64,000 nt of DNA from assembly GCA_016700075.1 (NCBI GenBank), contig CP065000.1, positions 1,736,001 through 1,800,000 of the forward strand, given 5' to 3'. The first letter of the stretch is position 1; every line of letters starts with the position of its first letter. Positions 32,284 to 41,460 of the stretch are shown piece by piece. Both the position numbers and the translations under genes were made by a program. The notes under the pieces are model-generated. The model was not told where the DNA came from and searched no databases. It saw nothing but the letters and a program-made list of their open reading frames with translations. Origin of the DNA: Acidobacteriota bacterium. GTDB lineage: Bacteria > Acidobacteriota > Blastocatellia > Pyrinomonadales > Pyrinomonadaceae.

Positions 32284-32359
32284 AGCAGATGCGTGAACAA
32301 AAATGTTCAACACCTGATTTTAGCACAGCAAACGCTGTGTGTAACTAATATTTTCTACG

Positions 32360-32389
32360 AAAAAAGAGGCTGCCATTTCAGACAGCCTC
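32360..32389 (-). terminator. rho-independent terminator of the TonB receptor gene
   Basis: Read on the minus strand, GAGGCTG (32389-32383) pairs with CAGCCTC (32372-32366), followed by six T. It sits about 25 bases after the receptor stop. A near-identical stem ends the 3D-domain gene at 59948. Confidence 0.88.
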
Positions 32390-32413
32390 CGGAAAAGATC
32401 ATCGCGGAAAGAG

Positions 32414-35400
32414 TTAAAAATCGAAACGCATTCCGAGACGGATCTGACGCTGGCGATAGGTGCGTGTCGGGACAAGGAAAGCCTGCTGCGCTGCGACGTT
32501 GCCGACCTGTGCCAGGCCGCTGAAATCGATAAACCCTGCACCGTAAGCAAAGACCGCGGCATTCAGGATATTGTCGAACTGAGCAACAGGGCGTATTCGG
32601 TACCGCTCTTTGAAGCGGAATTCGCGAGTAATGTTCAGATCGAACGTGTAAAAGCTCGGGCCCGTTCCCACATTTCGCGGCAGGTTGCCGCCGCGGGCAC
32701 CGATCGGAGGCAGCGAGAACTGAGCGATCAATGCTGTCGGAATTGGCGAACCGGGCGGCCTCCATTTGATATCCGAAAGATTGCCGGCGAAATTCGGCCG
32801 GTCGGTCGAATTGTCGTCGAGGTTGCGGTCACTGCCGCCGTTGCCGAGGCTGAACGGCGCCGAGCTTCCCCAGCGAACAAGCGGCGAGAACCGCAGTTTG
32901 CCCATCCACCACGGCGTATCAAAGGTACCGGTGAATGCTATGCGGTGACGGCGATCCTGTCGTGACCTTGCCCATTCCGAATCGAAATCACCATCTATCT
33001 GAGCATTTGACGTATTGTTCAGGCCGTCATCCTTGGTGCTTGAGAGCGTATAAACAAACCGCAATGAAGAACCAAATCCTGCTCCAAGCGGGCGATAACG
33101 ACGCCGCAATTCGAGCACAAGCCCCTGATAATAGGCGTTGCCGATGGACCTGATGACCGATTGCTCACCAAAGTTAGGATTCGGACGAAATTGTGCGATG
33201 GCCGCACGAGCGATGCCGATAGGGCCGCCGGTCGCATTGTTGTTATTGCCGGTCGATGCCGCTGCCGGAGCGGTTGTTGACGTATTTGTCGTGTTCAGGT
33301 TGACGACGCAGGTGTTATTGGTCGTAAAACTGCACGTCGATACGCCGCTGGTATCGGTCGTTGAGCCGAGCGTGAATGTATAGTTACGGATGGTACCGTT
33401 TTGGTTGGTCAGCTGGAAGCTATTCGCCAACAGCCACTGAGTCCAGTCGGCAAAACCGGCCGGAAGCCGCGCCTTGTTGCCGTTGGTATCCCGCCAAAGA
33501 TGTACCGTTTTATTAACGGTAAAGTTTGCCTCAAAAAGCCAATCGCGGTTGATCTCACGTTCAAAACCTATGTTGTACTGATAGCTTTCCGGGATGACCA
33601 GATTCGGGTCAACCGTCCTCAGCGGATTGCCCGTGCTTGTAACGCTGTCGCGAAAGCCGGTGGAGGTCGTACAGGGAGCCGGCGGATTGACCACCGTCGG
33701 ACAAACTGATGTAAGCAGTGCTCGAATGTCATCAGGGGTCGCGAAGGCGTTGGGGAAATTCTGTGCGATCGCATTGAGGATCGCAACTCGCCGCGGATCT
33801 GTGGCCGCTGTACCGATAAGGTTCGTATCGAAAGAGACGAGGTTTCCGCCAGTGTTCTGGATCGAATCGGCAACGGTCCTGAGAAGGACGCGGTTGTAGA
33901 AGATGCCCGCACCCGCACGGATCACGCCTCGGCCTTTCTTAAAAGGATCCCACGCAACGCCGATACGCGGCCCGATATTGTTATTGTCGGTGACCGCAGT
34001 TTCGCGTTCATAACGAACGCCGAAGCTAAGCGTGAGATTCGACTTGATCTTGAACTCGTCGTTAAAAAAGACGCCCCAATAGGTGTTGATGACGTCGGAG
34101 CGTGTGCCGTAATTCTGACGGTATCGCGAGAGGACGTTGTTCTGGAAATTCAAGATTCCGGTGAAGTTGAACGTTCCGGTAGCATCGCCGAGGCCGAGTG
34201 CCTTTGAGCGCACGCGCATGATGTCAAAGCCCATCTTCAGGCTGTGCCGCCCCGCGAGGTACGTCAGTGAATCCTGGATCTGGATCCTCGTCTCGCGGCG
34301 ATTCTGCGGAAAGCCGGTCGCGTCGCCCGTGATCGCCGCCGTCGAATTACCGGCGATCAGCGTCTGTGTGCCGCCGAACTGCGGGTTCTGATAACTGATC
34401 AGGACCACCGGGCCTGTCGCGTTATCAGTCTGGAAGCTTGGCTCGTAGATAGAATACTGGCCGCGGATCTGGTTAACGGCACGGGCACTGAAAACGTGAT
34501 TGTTCGTAAAGTTGAATGCGTCCGTATCTATGTTCCTGACCTGAAGAGCGTCATCAAGCCGCGTGGTCGATTGGAAGGTCGTACGCCTGTTCGCACGGCG
34601 GCCGAACTGATAACCGAATGTCGCATTGTTACGCTGCGAGAAATTGTGATCGACGCGGGCGGTCAGTCGGTGAGCCAGGTTCGGGGTTGCAACGATCGCC
34701 TGGTACGGCAAGATCGGGGTCGGCGGCGAACTGCTCGGATCGTTGCAGGTCACGCCTGCGGGACACTGCAGATTGCCCTGCGGCAGCGGGAATCTCGGAT
34801 TGCTGCCGACGGGAAGCCATGTATCAATAAAGGTCGAGTCCTGAACATTCTCGTATTCATAGGCGACCGAGAAAAAGGTCTTTCTACGGCCGTCGTAGAA
34901 TGGCAGCCTAACGGGACCGCTAAGGAAAAAGCCGGGATTGTACTCAGTCAGCGGCTGACGCGAAAAACCGCGGCTGTTGTTATACCAGCTGTTAGCGTTC
35001 AGGTTGTCGTCTCGGAAGAAAAAGAACGCTCGGCCGCGGAAACGGTTGGAGCCGGCACGCGTTCTGATATTGATCCGACCGCCCGAAGCTCGCCCGTATT
35101 CGGCCGAGAACTGATTCGAGATGACCTGAACCTCTGCAATTCCCTCAAGCGAAGGCTGAAAACGTTCTCGCGATGAACGGTCGTCGTTGTTATCAAGCCC
35201 GTCGATCGTCAGGTTGTTCGAATATGCCACGCCGCCGGAAAGCGAGAAATTTCCCTGCTCAAGCGGTGCTGTCGGCGAATTCTGGAATCTGTCGTCTGAG
35301 AGGCCGCTTGTCGACAGCTGCTCTTCGGAGGTGCCGCCAAGTGTCAGAACGAGATCGAGAGCATTTCGTGTGTTGTTCGGCAGCTCCTCGATCTCGCGTT

Positions 35401-35836
35401 CCGTGATGGTGCCGCCGACGATGGTTCTGGTCGTATCCACGAGCGGCCCGTCGTCTTCAATGACGGTGACCGTCATTTCTTCGCGAATGTCAGCAGGTGA
35501 AAGTTTGAAATCCTTTAGAAGGTTCTGGGCAGAAACGGTGGGCGTCGGCGGCGTTTCGAGTGTGCCGAAACCGCTGGCGGCAGCGGAGATCTTGTATGTG
35601 CCGGGCTTTAGTTTGATAAGCCGGTATCTGCCGTCGTCGTCCGTGACGACCGACCGCTTTTCGCTTGTTTCGACCAGAGTCGCAGTGACGGTCGCACCGA
35701 CGACAGGCAGGCCGTTAGCGTCGGTCACGCGGCCTGAGATAGTGACGTCGTCAAGGTCCTGAGCGAATGCACCAATTACCAAGAACATCGAGCACACAAA
35801 CGCGCCGATGATCCTTCTAAATCCATGAAATGACAT
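32414..35836 (-). CDS. TonB-dependent receptor, Oar type, with N-terminal CarboxypepD_reg domain
   Basis: 1140 residues. Signal peptide at 1-25 (VCSMFLVIGAFAQ). Residues 30-110 are a carboxypeptidase-regulatory fold (ISGRVTDANGLPVVGATVTA...YRLIKLKPGTYKISAAASGF). About 120-240 is the plug (TRTIVGGTITEREIEELPNN, YSNNLTIDGLDNNDDRS). The rest is an outer-membrane barrel ending in the aromatic MRFDF. Such Oar-like proteins are abundant in Acidobacteria and are thought to take up or bind large oligomers; the ligand is unknown, and no ABC or sugar-use genes are nearby. A strong terminator follows. It is a single-gene unit. Confidence 0.95.
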   Translation of the reverse strand: MSFHGFRRIIGAFVCSMFLVIGAFAQDLDDVTISGRVTDANGLPVVGATVTATLVETSEKRSVVTDDDGRYRLIKLKPGTYKISAAASGFGTLETPPTPTVSAQNLLKDFKLSPADIREEMTVTVIEDDGPLVDTTRTIVGGTITEREIEELPNNTRNALDLVLTLGGTSEEQLSTSGLSDDRFQNSPTAPLEQGNFSLSGGVAYSNNLTIDGLDNNDDRSSRERFQPSLEGIAEVQVISNQFSAEYGRASGGRINIRTRAGSNRFRGRAFFFFRDDNLNANSWYNNSRGFSRQPLTEYNPGFFLSGPVRLPFYDGRRKTFFSVAYEYENVQDSTFIDTWLPVGSNPRFPLPQGNLQCPAGVTCNDPSSSPPTPILPYQAIVATPNLAHRLTARVDHNFSQRNNATFGYQFGRRANRRTTFQSTTRLDDALQVRNIDTDAFNFTNNHVFSARAVNQIRGQYSIYEPSFQTDNATGPVVLISYQNPQFGGTQTLIAGNSTAAITGDATGFPQNRRETRIQIQDSLTYLAGRHSLKMGFDIMRVRSKALGLGDATGTFNFTGILNFQNNVLSRYRQNYGTRSDVINTYWGVFFNDEFKIKSNLTLSFGVRYERETAVTDNNNIGPRIGVAWDPFKKGRGVIRAGAGIFYNRVLLRTVADSIQNTGGNLVSFDTNLIGTAATDPRRVAILNAIAQNFPNAFATPDDIRALLTSVCPTVVNPPAPCTTSTGFRDSVTSTGNPLRTVDPNLVIPESYQYNIGFEREINRDWLFEANFTVNKTVHLWRDTNGNKARLPAGFADWTQWLLANSFQLTNQNGTIRNYTFTLGSTTDTSGVSTCSFTTNNTCVVNLNTTNTSTTAPAAASTGNNNNATGGPIGIARAAIAQFRPNPNFGEQSVIRSIGNAYYQGLVLELRRRYRPLGAGFGSSLRFVYTLSSTKDDGLNNTSNAQIDGDFDSEWARSRQDRRHRIAFTGTFDTPWWMGKLRFSPLVRWGSSAPFSLGNGGSDRNLDDNSTDRPNFAGNLSDIKWRPPGSPIPTALIAQFSLPPIGARGGNLPRNVGTGPSFYTFDLNITREFRFKERYRIRPVAQFDNILNAAVFAYGAGFIDFSGLAQVGNVAAQQAFLVPTRTYRQRQIRLGMRFDF

Positions 35837-35931
35837 TTCGAAATACTCCTGAAAACTATGCTACGAATCAAAAAATCGTAACTCAGAAGCAACGCGAAAG
35901 CAATTCGGAAAAAGGTTGTATTAACTGAAAA

Positions 35932-36330
35932 TTAATCGTCGTTTTCGGCGGGTTCACGACGCAATGCCCTAATGCGTGAAACCGGTATCAATGCCTCGCT
36001 GGAAGAGAATGCCTCGTTGTGGCGGGCAAATTCGGTGGCGTGGGAACGGAGATACGCGAAGAACCGTTCAAATTCGCTCTGCATTTCGGCCATTTTCTCA
36101 CGCATATTGAGGATGATCTCAACTCCCGCGAGATTGACACCGAGGTCGCGTGTGAGTGAAAGAATTACCTCCAGGCGTTCGAGGTCGCTGTCCTCGAAAA
36201 GGCGCGTGTTCCCGTCAGACCGCGAAGGCTTGAGCAACCCTTCGCGCTCATACAGCCTCAGCGTCTGCGGATGTATGTCGTACATCTCCGCAACGGCACT
36301 GATGGTGTATGTTTTGACGCGCTTTTTCAT
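35932..36330 (-). CDS. hspR: MerR-family heat-shock repressor HspR
   Basis: 132 residues. The MerR-type HTH is at the start: YTISAVAEMYDIHPQTLRLY then EREGLLKPSRSDGNTRLF, the exact HspR pattern. A coiled region (VEIILNMREKMAEMQSEFERF) follows. HspR binds the HAIR inverted repeat and needs DnaK as co-repressor. Its position as the last gene of dnaK-dnaJ-hspR, and a HAIR-like site ahead of dnaK at 39746, make a closed autoregulatory loop. The tail is acidic (EPAENDD). Confidence 0.92.
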   Translation of the reverse strand: MKKRVKTYTISAVAEMYDIHPQTLRLYEREGLLKPSRSDGNTRLFEDSDLERLEVILSLTRDLGVNLAGVEIILNMREKMAEMQSEFERFFAYLRSHATEFARHNEAFSSSEALIPVSRIRALRREPAENDD

Positions 36331-36334
36331 AATT

Positions 36335-36432
36335 GGTCTAGAAAGTCTAGGAAGTCTAGAAAGTCTGGGAAGTAAAAATCAAATTGCTTGTGGACCTCCA
36401 AGACTTCCTAGACTTTCGCGACTGTCCCGACT
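36335..36432. repeat. oligomer inverted repeat, 'AAGTCTAGG' type
   Basis: The left arm repeats the nonamer AGTCTAGAA/AGTCTAGGA four times (36337-36373). After an AT-rich loop, the right arm reads CCAAGACTTCCTAGACTTTC and decays into GCGACTGTCCCGACTTA, which provides the dnaJ stop. It separates dnaJ from hspR and would form a long hairpin in the operon mRNA. This may lower hspR expression or set mRNA stability. Confidence 0.75.
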
Positions 36433-37592
36433 TACTCCAGTCCCATCGCTTTTCGCGGATTGTCGGGATTTAGCTTTTCAAATTGCCTAAGCAGTTCTTT
36501 TGTTTCCTCCGATAGTATCCGCGGCAGTGTGATCTTCACCTCGATGAACTGGTCGCCGCGAAGGCTCGGGTTTCGCAGGCTCGGGAAACCGCGTTCTCGC
36601 AGTCGGAACTTTTGCCCCGATTCGGTTCCGGACGGGATCTTGAGCTGGGCTTTTCCTTCGACGGTCGGAACCTCGATCTTCGTTCCCAGAGCCGCTTCCG
36701 ACACGGTTATCGGAACCGTTACATACACGTTGTCGCCCTTGCGTGTCAGGAATGGGTGTTTTCCGACATTCGTCAAAATGAACAGATCGCCGGGCTCCGC
36801 TCCCAAACGCCCGCCGTGGCCTCTTTTCGGGATACGGACACGCGAACCTGTATCGACGCCCGCAGGAATACGTACCTTGACCTGCTCGGTCTTTGGCGTC
36901 GTACCCTTTCCGTTACACAGCGAACACGGTTGACGCCGTCGGCCCGTTCCCTCGCAGTCCGGGCAGCCCTGCGAAAACTGCAGCCTGCCGCCGGTACGCA
37001 TCACCTGGCCTGTTCCCTTGCACGATGAACACTGAACGACGGGTCCGCCGGTGTCGCCCGCTCCCTGACAACGCGAACACTGCTCAGAACGATTGACGGT
37101 TATATTTGTCGTAAGCCCTGAGAATGCCTCTTCGAAACTCAAAGCGAGCGGCATCTCTATATCGCGGCCGCGTTTCGGCAAGGGCCGCGGCGGCTCCGGC
37201 TGGGCTTTGGCACCGCCGCTGCCACCGAAAAGATCTGAGAAGATATCGCGAAAGCTCGATCCGCTGCTCGTCGACGTACCCGGATCCCATGAGAATCCCG
37301 AGAAATCAAAGCCGGCGGCACCGCCCGCCGCACCGGCGGAAGCTCCAAAAGGAGAATCGGGGTCGAGGTTGTCCGCGTAGTAGCCGAACCGGTCAAATAC
37401 CTTCCGTTTCTTGTCATCGGAAAGTACATCGTAGGCTTCCTGCACTTCTTTGAATTTGTCTTCCGAAGCTTTGTCGCCGGGATTCACGTCAGGATGAAAC
37501 TTACGCGCTAAACGGCGATAGGCTTTCTTGATCTCGTCAGCCTTAGCATCCTTTTTGACACCGAGAATTTTGTAATAGTCCTTTTTCGCCAT
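36432..37592 (-). CDS. dnaJ: DnaJ co-chaperone
   Basis: 386 residues. J domain at 1-70 with HPD in RKFHPDVNPGDKASE, Gly/Phe-rich stretch at about 75-125 (unusually Ser/Ala-rich), then the zinc domain with four CxxC repeats: CSRCQGAG, CSSCKGTG, CPDCEGTG and CSLCNGKG. C-terminal peptide-binding domains follow to the end. It stimulates DnaK ATPase and delivers clients. It lies 115 bases downstream of dnaK. grpE, often found in this operon, is absent here. The stop lies in the repeat that follows. Confidence 0.95.
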   Translation of the reverse strand: MAKKDYYKILGVKKDAKADEIKKAYRRLARKFHPDVNPGDKASEDKFKEVQEAYDVLSDDKKRKVFDRFGYYADNLDPDSPFGASAGAAGGAAGFDFSGFSWDPGTSTSSGSSFRDIFSDLFGGSGGAKAQPEPPRPLPKRGRDIEMPLALSFEEAFSGLTTNITVNRSEQCSRCQGAGDTGGPVVQCSSCKGTGQVMRTGGRLQFSQGCPDCEGTGRRRQPCSLCNGKGTTPKTEQVKVRIPAGVDTGSRVRIPKRGHGGRLGAEPGDLFILTNVGKHPFLTRKGDNVYVTVPITVSEAALGTKIEVPTVEGKAQLKIPSGTESGQKFRLRERGFPSLRNPSLRGDQFIEVKITLPRILSEETKELLRQFEKLNPDNPRKAMGLE

Positions 37593-37634
37593 GCGGTAAT
37601 GAGAGCCAAACGCGAGTCTTGCCTATTCTACGAA

Positions 37635-37709
37635 TGTTCGGCGGACAATCAAAAGCGGCGGCAGTGAACGGCTGCTCACTGTCCGCCGCTCACTGCCTGC
37701 CGGACAATT
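37635..37709. repeat. oligomer inverted repeat, 'GGCAGTGA' type
   Basis: GCGGCGGCAGTGAACGGC (left) and CACTGTCCGCCGCTCACTGC (right) are inverse copies of a GGCAGTGAgC unit, with an outer GGCGGACAAT/ATTGTCCGGC-like pair. It fills the spacer between dnaK and dnaJ and reaches the dnaK stop. It has the same architecture as the repeat after dnaJ but a different oligomer. Confidence 0.7.
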
Positions 37710-39648
37710 AGTCCTTCTTCTCTTCTTCGACGTCAACGTACTCAGCATCGATCACGTTGTCGTCCGATGCGGCACCCGACGAGTCGCCTTCGGCACCCGC
37801 AGATGCAGATGATGCCTGCTCCGAAGTACCCGCATCGTCACCGCCTGCCGCGGTCTGGCTGTAAAGAACCTCGGCCAGCTTGTGCGAAGCGGACTGCAAA
37901 CGCTCGAACGCATTGTTCATAGCATCTACATCCTCACCGCCGAGAGCGGTTTTGGCGTCGCTGATGGCCGATTCGATGTCGCCGGACGCGGCGGCGTCGA
38001 GTTTGTCCTTGTGCTCGCTCAGCGATTTTTCGACGCTGTAAACGAGGCCGTCCAGACGGTTGCGTGCCTCGATGGCCGCTTTTTTCTTCTCGTCCTCTTC
38101 CGAGTGCGATTCGGCGTCCTTCATCATCTTGTCGATCTCTTCTTTCGAGAGGCCCGACGAAGCTGTGATCGTTATCTTCTGCTCGCGGCCCGTGCCGACG
38201 TCCTTTGCCGAAACGTTCACGATGCCGTTTGCGTCGATGTCAAAGGTCACCTCGACCTGAGGAACACCGCGTGGTGCGGGCGGAATACCGACCAAGTGGA
38301 ACTTGCCGAGCGTCTTGTTGTCGGCTGCCATCGGCCGCTCGCCCTGCAGAACGTGAACCTCGACACTGGTCTGGTTGTCCGATGCGGTCGAGAATATCTC
38401 GCTCTTGCGGGTCGGGATGGTCGTGTTCTTTTGGATCATCGGCGTCATCACGCCGCCCAAGGTCTCGATACCGAGAGAAAGAGGCGTTACGTCCAGAAGC
38501 AGGATATCCGTCTTCTCGCCGCCCAGCACGCCGGCCTGAACAGCAGCTCCCAGAGCGACTACCTCGTCAGGATTAACCGACTTGTTCGGCTCTTTGCCGA
38601 AATATTCCTTGACCATTTCCTGGACCTTAGGAATACGGGTCGAGCCGCCAACCAGCACGATCTCTTCGATATCTTTCGGCGTCAGGCCGGCATCTTTGAT
38701 GGCCTGTTCGACAGGCGGCATAAGCCGCTTGAGTATCGGCTCAACGAGCTGTTCGAATTTCGCACGCGTCAGCTTCATCACCAAGTGCTTCGGACCCGAT
38801 GCATCCGCCGTAATGAAAGGCAGGTTGATCTCGGTTTCCATTGCGCTTGAGAGTTCGACCTTTGCCTTTTCGCCCGCTTCCTTCAAACGCTGAAGCGCCA
38901 TCTTGTCATTGTGCAGGTCGATGCCCTGATCTTTCTTGAATTCGTCGATGATCCAGCCGACGAGAACTTCGTCAACGTCATCGCCGCCAAGGTGAGTGTC
39001 GCCGTTCGTCGATTTCACTTCGACCACGCCTTCGCCGACCTCGAGGATCGAAATGTCGAATGTGCCGCCGCCGAAGTCGAACACCGCTATGATCTCGTCT
39101 TTTTTCTTATCAAGGCCGTATGCGAGAGCTGCGGCCGTCGGTTCGTTTACAATACGCAGAACCTCGAGGCCCGCGATCTTGCCCGCATCTTTCGTCGCCT
39201 GACGCTGAGCGTCATTAAAATATGCCGGGACCGTGATCACGGCCTGATCGACCTTGCTGCCGAGATAATCTTCAGCAGCCTGCTTCAGCTTTTGCAGCAC
39301 CATAGCCGAAATTTCCGGTGGGCTGTACTGTTTGCCTTCCGCTGCGATGCGAACGTCGCCGTTCGATGCCTTTTCGACCGAATAAGGCACCTGTTTGATC
39401 TCGCCCTGAACTTCGTCGAATTTGCGTCCCATGAAACGCTTGATCGAGTAAAGCGTATTCTCAGGATTAGTGACGGCCTGCCGCTTTGCGACCTGGCCGA
39501 CCAAACGATTGCCGTCCTTTGTAAAGGCGACCACCGAAGGCGTCGTTCTGCCGCCTTCGCTATTGGTTATAACGATAGGCTCGCCGCCCTCCATCACCGC
39601 TACGACCGAATTGGTCGTTCCCAGGTCAATTCCGATTATCTTTCCCAT
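37708..39648 (-). CDS. dnaK: Hsp70 chaperone DnaK
   Basis: 646 residues, full length. Opening MGKIIGIDLGTTNSVVAVME, phosphate loops AYFNDAQRQATKDAGKIAGL and FDFGGGTFDISILE, adenosine motif VLVGGSTRIPKVQ, and the linker/substrate domain DILLLDVTPLSLGIE. The tail is acidic with Gly/Ala/Ser and ends EYVDVEEEKKD. It is the first gene of dnaK-dnaJ-hspR, preceded by a promoter and HAIR-like operator at 39737-39766. DnaK is also expected to act as co-repressor of HspR, sensing free chaperone capacity. Confidence 0.98.
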   Translation of the reverse strand: MGKIIGIDLGTTNSVVAVMEGGEPIVITNSEGGRTTPSVVAFTKDGNRLVGQVAKRQAVTNPENTLYSIKRFMGRKFDEVQGEIKQVPYSVEKASNGDVRIAAEGKQYSPPEISAMVLQKLKQAAEDYLGSKVDQAVITVPAYFNDAQRQATKDAGKIAGLEVLRIVNEPTAAALAYGLDKKKDEIIAVFDFGGGTFDISILEVGEGVVEVKSTNGDTHLGGDDVDEVLVGWIIDEFKKDQGIDLHNDKMALQRLKEAGEKAKVELSSAMETEINLPFITADASGPKHLVMKLTRAKFEQLVEPILKRLMPPVEQAIKDAGLTPKDIEEIVLVGGSTRIPKVQEMVKEYFGKEPNKSVNPDEVVALGAAVQAGVLGGEKTDILLLDVTPLSLGIETLGGVMTPMIQKNTTIPTRKSEIFSTASDNQTSVEVHVLQGERPMAADNKTLGKFHLVGIPPAPRGVPQVEVTFDIDANGIVNVSAKDVGTGREQKITITASSGLSKEEIDKMMKDAESHSEEDEKKKAAIEARNRLDGLVYSVEKSLSEHKDKLDAAASGDIESAISDAKTALGGEDVDAMNNAFERLQSASHKLAEVLYSQTAAGGDDAGTSEQASSASAGAEGDSSGAASDDNVIDAEYVDVEEEKKD

Positions 39649-39736
39649 TATCTTGTCTCCAATTAGGTATTATTGCCAATAAACTATTGCTGTTTTGCGG
39701 CGTACCGATTCGGGCATGCCACTTGAGCATGGCATT

Positions 39737-39766
39737 AGAATAATAGTTGAGTGTGTTATTGTCAAG
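39737..39766 (-). promoter_or_regulatory. dnaK promoter overlapped by a HAIR-like HspR operator
   Basis: On the minus strand CTTGACA-ATAACAC-ACTCAAC (39766-39746) has the 7-7-7 layout of the HAIR element (CTTGAGT-N7-ACTCAAG) and matches it at 5 and 6 of 7 bases in the two arms. The left arm contains a perfect -35 TTGACA (39765-39760). A TATTCT -10 follows after 17 bases (39742-39737). A further CTCAAG half-site lies at 39728-39723. HspR bound here would cover the polymerase site. Confidence 0.72.
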
Positions 39767-39816
39767 TTGTATTTTATTCGTATTTCTGCTCTGCAAAGCG
39801 AAACTATTGAATACAT

Positions 39817-39846
39817 TTGAGCATCGAAACAGCGGTCTGTTATAGT
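39817..39846 (+). promoter_or_regulatory. promoter candidate for the exported TPR-like protein
   Basis: TTGAGC (39817-39822) and TATAGT (39841-39846) are 18 bases apart, giving a leader of about 25 bases before the ATG at 39877. Placed back to back with the dnaK promoter, about 50 bases away. Confidence 0.5.
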
Positions 39847-39876
39847 ATCGAATTTGGTCGGACCACTTTTACATAT

Positions 39877-40815
39877 ATGAAACGAATCTTCTCTATTGTT
39901 GCCCTGGCTCTCGCTGTCGGCATTTCGGCCGATCCCGTGATCGGTCAAAACCAAAGATCAAAGGCTGACTACCTGAAGGAAATAGCAGCTTTGTCGAACA
40001 CGAAGCAGCCGGAAGACGGCCAAAAGGCCTACGAGCTTGCCAAAGAGTTCCTCGCGCGTTTTGGCAACGAAACGAAAGACGCAAATGTCAAAAAGGTCCG
40101 TGCCTGGAAAGACGCCTACCGGATGGACCGCTTTTTCGACGCGACGGATGCCCGCAACTACGATAAAGCATTTGCTCTCGGTGCCGAGATCCTCGCAGAA
40201 AAGCCGGAAAGTGTCGACGTGATGCTCAATCTTGCATATTCCGGATACATGTCAACAGGCGGCGGCATCCCGAAACACCGTGACGATGCTGTCAAATACG
40301 CCCGAAACGCGATGTCGCTGATGGGCGCTGGAAAACTGCCGGAATCATTCGCTCCGTTCAGCAATCAGGCAGAAGCCTCTGCTTACATGCATTTCATCGA
40401 CGGAAGCCTGTCGATGGAAAAGGAGCCGAAGCAGGCCGCAGAGAATATTTACAAGTCGCTGCAGTACGAGTCGCAGCTGAAGAACGACCCGCTGCCGTAT
40501 TATCTGATCGCGGCATATTACGAGGATGTTCAGGCATCGCTTTCCTCGGCCTTAAAAGCCAAGGCAGAAAAGAACACGATGTCCGACGCTGAGTTCAAGG
40601 CAGAGAACGACAAGGTCGCGAAAGCTATCGATCTTTTGATGGATGCGTACGCCAGGGTGATAAAAAGGGCCGAGGACCAAAAACACCCGAATTTGGGTGA
40701 ATGGAAGGCTCGTCTGGAACAGATATATGAATTCAAGAACAAGACGAAAGAGGGCCTGCCCGAATTTATGCGGTTTGCGAACACAAGGCCGCTCGCAGAC
40801 CCGTCAAAGTTCTAA
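39877..40815 (+). CDS. exported TPR-like helical protein
   Basis: 312 residues from the ATG at 39877, the start that yields a signal peptide (MKRIFSIVALALAVGISADP, cleavage about 20-25). The rest is alpha-helical with TPR-like pairs: GQKAYELAKEFLARFGNETK, YDKAFALGAEILAEKPESVD and a conserved-looking LAYSGYMSTGGGIPKHRDDA. I recognise no enzyme motif. It is divergent from the heat-shock operon and probably monocistronic. A role in envelope protein assembly would be guesswork. Confidence 0.75.
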   Translation: MKRIFSIVALALAVGISADPVIGQNQRSKADYLKEIAALSNTKQPEDGQKAYELAKEFLARFGNETKDANVKKVRAWKDAYRMDRFFDATDARNYDKAFALGAEILAEKPESVDVMLNLAYSGYMSTGGGIPKHRDDAVKYARNAMSLMGAGKLPESFAPFSNQAEASAYMHFIDGSLSMEKEPKQAAENIYKSLQYESQLKNDPLPYYLIAAYYEDVQASLSSALKAKAEKNTMSDAEFKAENDKVAKAIDLLMDAYARVIKRAEDQKHPNLGEWKARLEQIYEFKNKTKEGLPEFMRFANTRPLADPSKF

Positions 40816-40848
40816 AACGACGACATCCAATATCAGAGCCCTGAAGCG

Positions 40849-41460
40849 TTAGTCGTTTTGGGGCTTTTCTGTTTCTGCGGCACGCATTAATCTTGCGACG
40901 TGGAAGATGTAATGAACGCCTGAAAACACCGCGAAGGCGACAACGGTGGTGTAAACGGTAGGAAGATAAAAGCCGCGAAGCTGCGGATACGTAGCCGCAA
41001 CGAGGATCATTATCACCGCAACAACCTGAACAAAAGTACTCGCCTTGCCCAGCCATGACGGCACGAAATCGCGAAATCCTGTCATCACCGTGATCGATGC
41101 GGCCACCGTTACGATCAGAACATCTCTGCCGATGACGGTAGCCGTTACCCAAAACGGAACGGGAAGAAACCGCGAAACTTCAAGCACACCGGGCCAGGAA
41201 AGCATTATAAAAGCCGTGGTCATCAGCAGCTTGTCGGCGATCGGATCGATGATGGTGCCGAGTTCGGATTCTTGTTTAAAACGGCGTGCGACGAAACCGT
41301 CGATGCCGTCCGAAACGCCGGCGATCGTAAACAGTACGAGAGCCCAGCCTTCGCGATTATATACGAGCAGGATGGCGAAAAGCGGTATCAGCGCCATCCT
41401 AAGAAAGGTCAGCAGATTCGGAATGGTGAGGACCTTCGTTGAAACCTGGGAGTCGCTCAT
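40849..41460 (-). CDS. pgsA: CDP-diacylglycerol-glycerol-3-phosphate 3-phosphatidyltransferase
   Basis: 203 residues from the ATG at 41460, which overlaps the stop of the upstream phosphoesterase gene by 4 bases. The CDP-alcohol phosphatidyltransferase motif is complete: SDGIDGFVARRF then ESELGTIIDPIADK (D-G-x2-AR-x8-G-x3-D-x3-D pattern). There are about five membrane helices. The opening TIPNLLTFLRMALIPLFAI is typical of PgsA. It makes phosphatidylglycerol phosphate at the inner membrane. Confidence 0.92.
   Translation of the reverse strand: MSDSQVSTKVLTIPNLLTFLRMALIPLFAILLVYNREGWALVLFTIAGVSDGIDGFVARRFKQESELGTIIDPIADKLLMTTAFIMLSWPGVLEVSRFLPVPFWVTATVIGRDVLIVTVAASITVMTGFRDFVPSWLGKASTFVQVVAVIMILVAATYPQLRGFYLPTVYTTVVAFAVFSGVHYIFHVARLMRAAETEKPQND

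Noticed and set aside
37882..39666. Long plus-strand open frames opposite dnaK
   Set aside because: These are shadows of the strongly biased dnaK codons. The opposite strand encodes a perfect DnaK.
40816..40850. Terminator between the TPR-like gene and pgsA (AGCCC...GGGGCTTTT)
   Set aside because: The stem is only five pairs with a 19-base loop; it is too weak to list.
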